Below are positions 61,161 through 64,000 of a stretch of DNA of 64,000 bases, in pieces. The position numbers were made by a program, and so were the translations under genes. Position 1 is the first letter of the stretch, and each line of letters begins with the position of its first letter. Source of the stretch: Caldicellulosiruptoraceae bacterium PP1 (GTDB lineage: Bacteria; Bacillota; Thermoanaerobacteria; Caldicellulosiruptorales; Caldicellulosiruptoraceae); contig JBGGOQ010000001.1 of assembly GCA_041320695.1 (NCBI GenBank), positions 662,548-726,547 on the forward strand, in the 5' to 3' direction. Under the pieces are notes generated by a model that worked only from the letters and a program-made list of their open reading frames with translations, was not told where the DNA came from and did no database searches.

Positions 61161-62081
61161 CTATTCAACATTAAGAGCTTTTTCAAGTTCTTTTATTTTT
61201 TGTTTGTAATTCTTACCATCAATAAGTGAAACTAAATAGTTTTCAAAATCAGGACCAATATCAGTCCTGCTTAATGCAATCTCAACAGTTGCTTGTAAAA
61301 ATCCTAATTTATTCCCAACATCGTATCTTTTACCTTTAAATTCATATGCATACATTGCTTCTTTTTTCGAAAGTTCCTTAAGTGCATCAGTAAGCTGTAT
61401 TTCACCACCAACACCAGCACTTGTATTAGAAAGAATATTAATAATTTCTGGAGTAATAATGTATCTTCCCAAAACAGCTATATTTGATGGTGCCTCAGTA
61501 ACTGATGGCTTTTCAATTAAATCCTTAACTTTATAAATTCTATCTTCAATCTGTTTACCAGCAACAATACCATATTTACTAACATCTTCCTGAGGAACTT
61601 GCTGAACACCTAAAATTGTTGTCCTATATTCCTCATACACTTTTATTAATTGCTTTAAACATGGCTCTTCAGAAATGATTATATCGTCACCAAGCAATAC
61701 TGCAAATGGTTCATCATCAATAAATAGCCTTGCACAAAATATTGCATCACCTAAACCTCTTGGCTCTTTTTGACGTATGTAATGAACATTGTAATCTGAA
61801 ATTTTCTGTATCATATCTAAGCTTAAATTATCACCTTTTTTTGACAATACTTCTTCAAGCTCTAATGATTTGTCAAAATGATCTTCAATTGCTCTTTTAC
61901 CCCTACCTGTTACTATTAAAATACTTTCAATTCCTGAAGACAGAGCTTCTTCAACTATATATTGAATTGTTGGTTTATCTACAATTGGTAACATTTCTTT
62001 TGGTTGTGCTTTAGTAGCTGGCAAAAAACGTGTACCCAATCCTGCAGCAGGAATAATAGCTTTTTTTACTAAGTTCTTCAT
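61161..62081 (-). CDS. galU: UTP-glucose-1-phosphate uridylyltransferase
   Basis: 306 residues from the ATG at 62081, six bases after GAGGTG; a GTG three codons earlier lies inside that site. The nucleotidyltransferase motif is IIPAAGLGTRFLPATKAQPKEMLP-type (about 9-32), with VLLGDDIII (about 130-138), VIEKP-like DLIEKPS and GKRYDVGNKLGFLQA. It makes UDP-glucose, a precursor for the surface polysaccharide genes elsewhere in the window. Probably the first gene of a galU-plsX-acpP transcript. Confidence 0.96.
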   Translation of the reverse strand: MKNLVKKAIIPAAGLGTRFLPATKAQPKEMLPIVDKPTIQYIVEEALSSGIESILIVTGRGKRAIEDHFDKSLELEEVLSKKGDNLSLDMIQKISDYNVHYIRQKEPRGLGDAIFCARLFIDDEPFAVLLGDDIIISEEPCLKQLIKVYEEYRTTILGVQQVPQEDVSKYGIVAGKQIEDRIYKVKDLIEKPSVTEAPSNIAVLGRYIITPEIINILSNTSAGVGGEIQLTDALKELSKKEAMYAYEFKGKRYDVGNKLGFLQATVEIALSRTDIGPDFENYLVSLIDGKNYKQKIKELEKALNVE

Positions 62082-62120
62082 GCCAAGCACCTCTTTATTT
62101 AGTTATGTTACTTTTTAAAT

Positions 62121-62150
62121 ATTATACCATTTATTTATTTAATTTTACAA
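62121..62150 (-). promoter_or_regulatory. Promoter of galU-plsX-acpP
   Basis: TTGTAA, an 18-base spacer and TATAAT on the minus strand, with TG one base before the -10 box (extended -10). It lies about 40 bases before the galU start. Confidence 0.7.
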
Positions 62151-62184
62151 AAAATAAAGCACGTTTTTAAAACGTGCTTTATTT
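62147..62184. terminator. Terminator between the DUF1292 gene and galU
   Basis: A long symmetric stem AAAATAAAGCACGTTTT/AAACGTGCTTTATTTT, followed by T-runs on either strand. It ends the DUF1292 transcript just before the galU promoter. Confidence 0.85.
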
Positions 62185-62188
62185 TCAA

Positions 62189-62488
62189 TTATTCATCATC
62201 TTCTACATCAAAATCATCATCTTCTTCAAGATGTTGTTGGAATATTTCAAAAACTTCTTCTAATTCGTTTTCATCATCTATACCAACGTAAACCTCTTCT
62301 CCATCTCTATCTTCAATTCTAAGAATAACAACCTCTGCCTCTTCTTCTTCGCCTTTTTCCATTTCTTCTACTGGTAATAATACTATATAATCGTTACCTT
62401 CGTAGTTAACTCTATCAAGCATTTCAAAGTTAACTTCTTTTCCATCCTCATCAACTAATGTTATAACATTATCAGAAAACATATCCAT
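62189..62488 (-). CDS. DUF1292 protein (acidic, YrzB-like)
   Basis: 99 residues from the ATG at 62488, six bases after GAGGTG; a GTG three codons earlier overlaps that site. Highly acidic, with runs of Glu and Asp and ending in EEDDDFDVEDDE. The core VITLVDEDGKEVNFEMLDRV and YIVLLPVEE matches DUF1292. Function unknown; in many Firmicutes the family sits near alaS and the RuvX gene, neither of which is here. Confidence 0.88.
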   Translation of the reverse strand: MDMFSDNVITLVDEDGKEVNFEMLDRVNYEGNDYIVLLPVEEMEKGEEEEAEVVILRIEDRDGEEVYVGIDDENELEEVFEIFQQHLEEDDDFDVEDDE

Positions 62489-62517
62489 ATTTTTCACCTC
62501 ATCAATAAATATAGCTT

Positions 62518-62546
62518 ATTTTATTATACTACTCATCATTTGTCAA
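62518..62546 (-). promoter_or_regulatory. Promoter of the DUF1292 gene
   Basis: TTGACA, a 17-base spacer and TAAAAT on the minus strand, about 30 bases before the start codon. Confidence 0.75.
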
Positions 62547-62578
62547 CCTTTTTATATAAGGCATAATATCATCATTTA

Positions 62579-62893
62579 TTATCCCCAAAAAATCTCGTCA
62601 TAACCCTCTTTTTCTTCTTTTGGAGCTTCATAAAAATCAAGATAACATTCTTTTTTATTTTCAAGATTAATAAAAGTCATTCTAAACATAAAATCACTAT
62701 GTTCTTCTTTATTAACAGCTTCTGTATCTTTAATATCATTTTTTAAAGCAAGCCCAAAATCTTTTAAATCTTTTATAACTTCTTCTACTTCATCAGGAAT
62801 ATCAATATCTATTTCAGGTATTTGTCCCGATTTCATTAAGGCTGCAACATCTTTTATTTCACCTGTTTGATATCTAAATCCTCTATTTATCAA
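62579..62893 (-). CDS. Unrecognised small protein, 104 aa
   Basis: Not recognised. The start is a TTG eight bases after AAAGGAG, so translation is likely. The protein is acidic and soluble (for example IDIDIPDEVEEVIKDLKDF at about 28-46 and EAPKEEKEGYDEIFWG at the C terminus), with no signal peptide, membrane helix or metal motif. It ends about 30 bases before the promoter of the DUF1292 gene and has no partner that suggests a role. Confidence 0.65.
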   Translation of the reverse strand: MINRGFRYQTGEIKDVAALMKSGQIPEIDIDIPDEVEEVIKDLKDFGLALKNDIKDTEAVNKEEHSDFMFRMTFINLENKKECYLDFYEAPKEEKEGYDEIFWG

Positions 62894-62980
62894 ATCTTTT
62901 TCTCCTTTCTGCTAAATGAGATTATAATGAAAACTTTAAATAATTATAATTACACCAAAGAATATACCCATGAAACAATT

Positions 62981-63898
62981 TTAATAAACATTAGATTTGA
63001 AAAAGTTGATTGTTTTTTGTAAGCCTTCAACAATAGTATATTTAGGTTCCCAAATAAGATTTTTCAATATTTCTTTATTATTTAGTCTTGAATGTTTTAT
63101 GTCACCTAAACGTTCCTTTTCATATATAGGCATCTTTTTATAATCTGATAAAATTGCCATTTGTTTGAATAAATTATTAATAGAAATAGAATTATCAGTG
63201 CTTACATTAAATACTCCATTTTCACTGTATTCTAATGCTAATACATTGGCATTTGCAACATCCTCAACATAAACAAAATCTCTTGTTTGACTGCCATCAC
63301 CATATATTATTACATCTTTATTATTGATCATTCTTTCAGAGAATATTGCAATAACTCCACCTTCTCCAAATGGGTCTTGCCTTGGACCATAAACATTTGC
63401 ATAACGTAAGATTACATACCTAATATTATATGATTGTGCAAATACCTTTATATACATCTCTGGAGTATATTTTGATATTCCATAGAATGATTCTGGATTT
63501 ATTGGATGAGTTTCATCTATTGGAAGATATTGTGGTGTTCCATAAATAGCTGCTGATGAAGCATAAACAATCTTTTTTACATTATATTTTTTACATAAAT
63601 TCAATATATTTAATGTTCCAAGTATGTTGGACTCTAAGTCTAATTTTGAATCTTCCATAGATCTTGAAACACTTGTTTGAGCAGCTTGATGTATTACTGC
63701 ATCAAATTTATTTTCTTCAAATACATATTCTAAATTATTTTTCAAATCATCTTTATAAAATCTTGCATTTCTATTAAGGTTATCTATCTTCCCAGTAGAA
63801 AGATTATCAATTACGCATACATTATGATTTAGTTCAATTAACTTATCAACTATATGAGAACCAATAAATCCAGCCCCGCCAGTCACTAATATATTCAT
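62981..63898 (-). CDS. NAD-dependent sugar epimerase (UDP-glucose 4-epimerase-like)
   Basis: 305 residues from the ATG at 63898, nine bases after GAGGGTG; an in-frame TTG ten codons earlier lacks such a site. Extended short-chain dehydrogenase: TGGAGFIGSHIVDKL (about 6-20), catalytic Ser/Tyr-x3-Lys in SSAAIYG and FYGISKYTPE (about 141-150), and RYANVYGPRQDPFGEGGVI. It probably interconverts UDP-glucose and UDP-galactose or the acetylated sugars, acting on the product of galU nearby. A gene starting with VTGGAGFIGS could also be a UDP-glucuronate epimerase. Confidence 0.88.
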   Translation of the reverse strand: MNILVTGGAGFIGSHIVDKLIELNHNVCVIDNLSTGKIDNLNRNARFYKDDLKNNLEYVFEENKFDAVIHQAAQTSVSRSMEDSKLDLESNILGTLNILNLCKKYNVKKIVYASSAAIYGTPQYLPIDETHPINPESFYGISKYTPEMYIKVFAQSYNIRYVILRYANVYGPRQDPFGEGGVIAIFSERMINNKDVIIYGDGSQTRDFVYVEDVANANVLALEYSENGVFNVSTDNSISINNLFKQMAILSDYKKMPIYEKERLGDIKHSRLNNKEILKNLIWEPKYTIVEGLQKTINFFKSNVY

Positions 63899-63942
63899 AG
63901 TCAATTTCACCCTCAATTTCTTTTGCAATTTTTTTTACTTTC

Positions 63943-63971
63943 AGTATATATCTATTTTTTATATTTTTCAA
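63943..63971 (-). promoter_or_regulatory. Promoter of the epimerase gene
   Basis: TTGAAA, a 17-base spacer and TATACT on the minus strand, about 45 bases before the ATG. Confidence 0.6.
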
Positions 63972-64000
63972 TTTTTTTGGTATAATTGTTTTATAAGCTA

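Overview
The window is low-GC DNA (roughly 30% G+C by eye) from a spore-forming anaerobic member of the Firmicutes, most likely class Clostridia. The evidence is spoVS, a split transketolase, hybrid-cluster protein with its ferredoxin partner, a clostridial-type APS reductase/sulfite reductase set, DUF1540 and DUF1292 proteins, and frequent TTG starts behind strong Shine-Dalgarno sites. The species cannot be named from this window. Coding is dense, mostly on the minus strand, and no phage, IS element or CRISPR array was seen.

Layout. 1-3.3 kb: the end of the window cuts an L,D-transpeptidase-like gene; next is a pantothenate operon (DUF2520 reductase-like, panB, panC, panD) whose leader looks like a transcription attenuator. 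3.4-7.3 kb (plus strand): ferritin, an FmdB-type zinc ribbon, a heptad-repeat coiled-coil protein, tRNA-Leu(GAG), argC and argB. 7.3-14.9 kb (minus): rpmE, DUF1385, prmC, prfA, motA, motB, a ZIP transporter, Sua5, a YwlE-type phosphatase and rlmH. 15-20.6 kb: MFS transporter and glycerol kinase, split transketolase, YitT. 20.6-28.5 kb: cell-surface polysaccharide genes, including a CsaB-TagA fusion, two glycosyltransferases and a nucleotide-sugar dehydrogenase, with radA, a QueG-like iron-sulfur protein and a 53-aa DUF1540 protein among them. 28.6-35 kb: a tetrapyrrole operon hemA-sirC-hemC-cobA/hemD-hemB-hemL.

35-47.2 kb is the most interesting block. It looks like one 14-gene operon with a near-consensus promoter at 47139-47167 and a hairpin at its end (35097-35130): an SsuABC-like importer, a ubiquitin-like sulfur carrier ending in GGGSL, an E1-like activating enzyme, a JAMM peptidase, a siroheme sulfite reductase, TusA, O-acetylhomoserine sulfhydrylase, AprA/AprB-like APS reductase, CysD, CysN and LarE. 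Together these outline sulfate to APS to sulfite to a protein thiocarboxylate to homocysteine. The neighbouring tetrapyrrole operon can supply the siroheme. The carrier/E1/JAMM/sulfite reductase/MetY set resembles the protein-thiocarboxylate methionine pathway described in Wolinella succinogenes.

47.2-50.5 kb: hcp and its ferredoxin partner diverge from a Crp/Fnr regulator across a perfect palindrome. 50.5-59.8 kb: ftsY, smc, spoVS, pstA, pstC, pstS (no pstB), an Elp3-like radical SAM protein and rnc. 59.8-64 kb: acpP, plsX, galU, a DUF1292 protein, an unrecognised small protein and a galE-like epimerase.

Basis. Gene calls rest on reading motifs and lengths; no database search was possible. 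Several starts were moved from the longest reading frame to the codon correctly spaced behind a Shine-Dalgarno sequence; these are stated in the entries.
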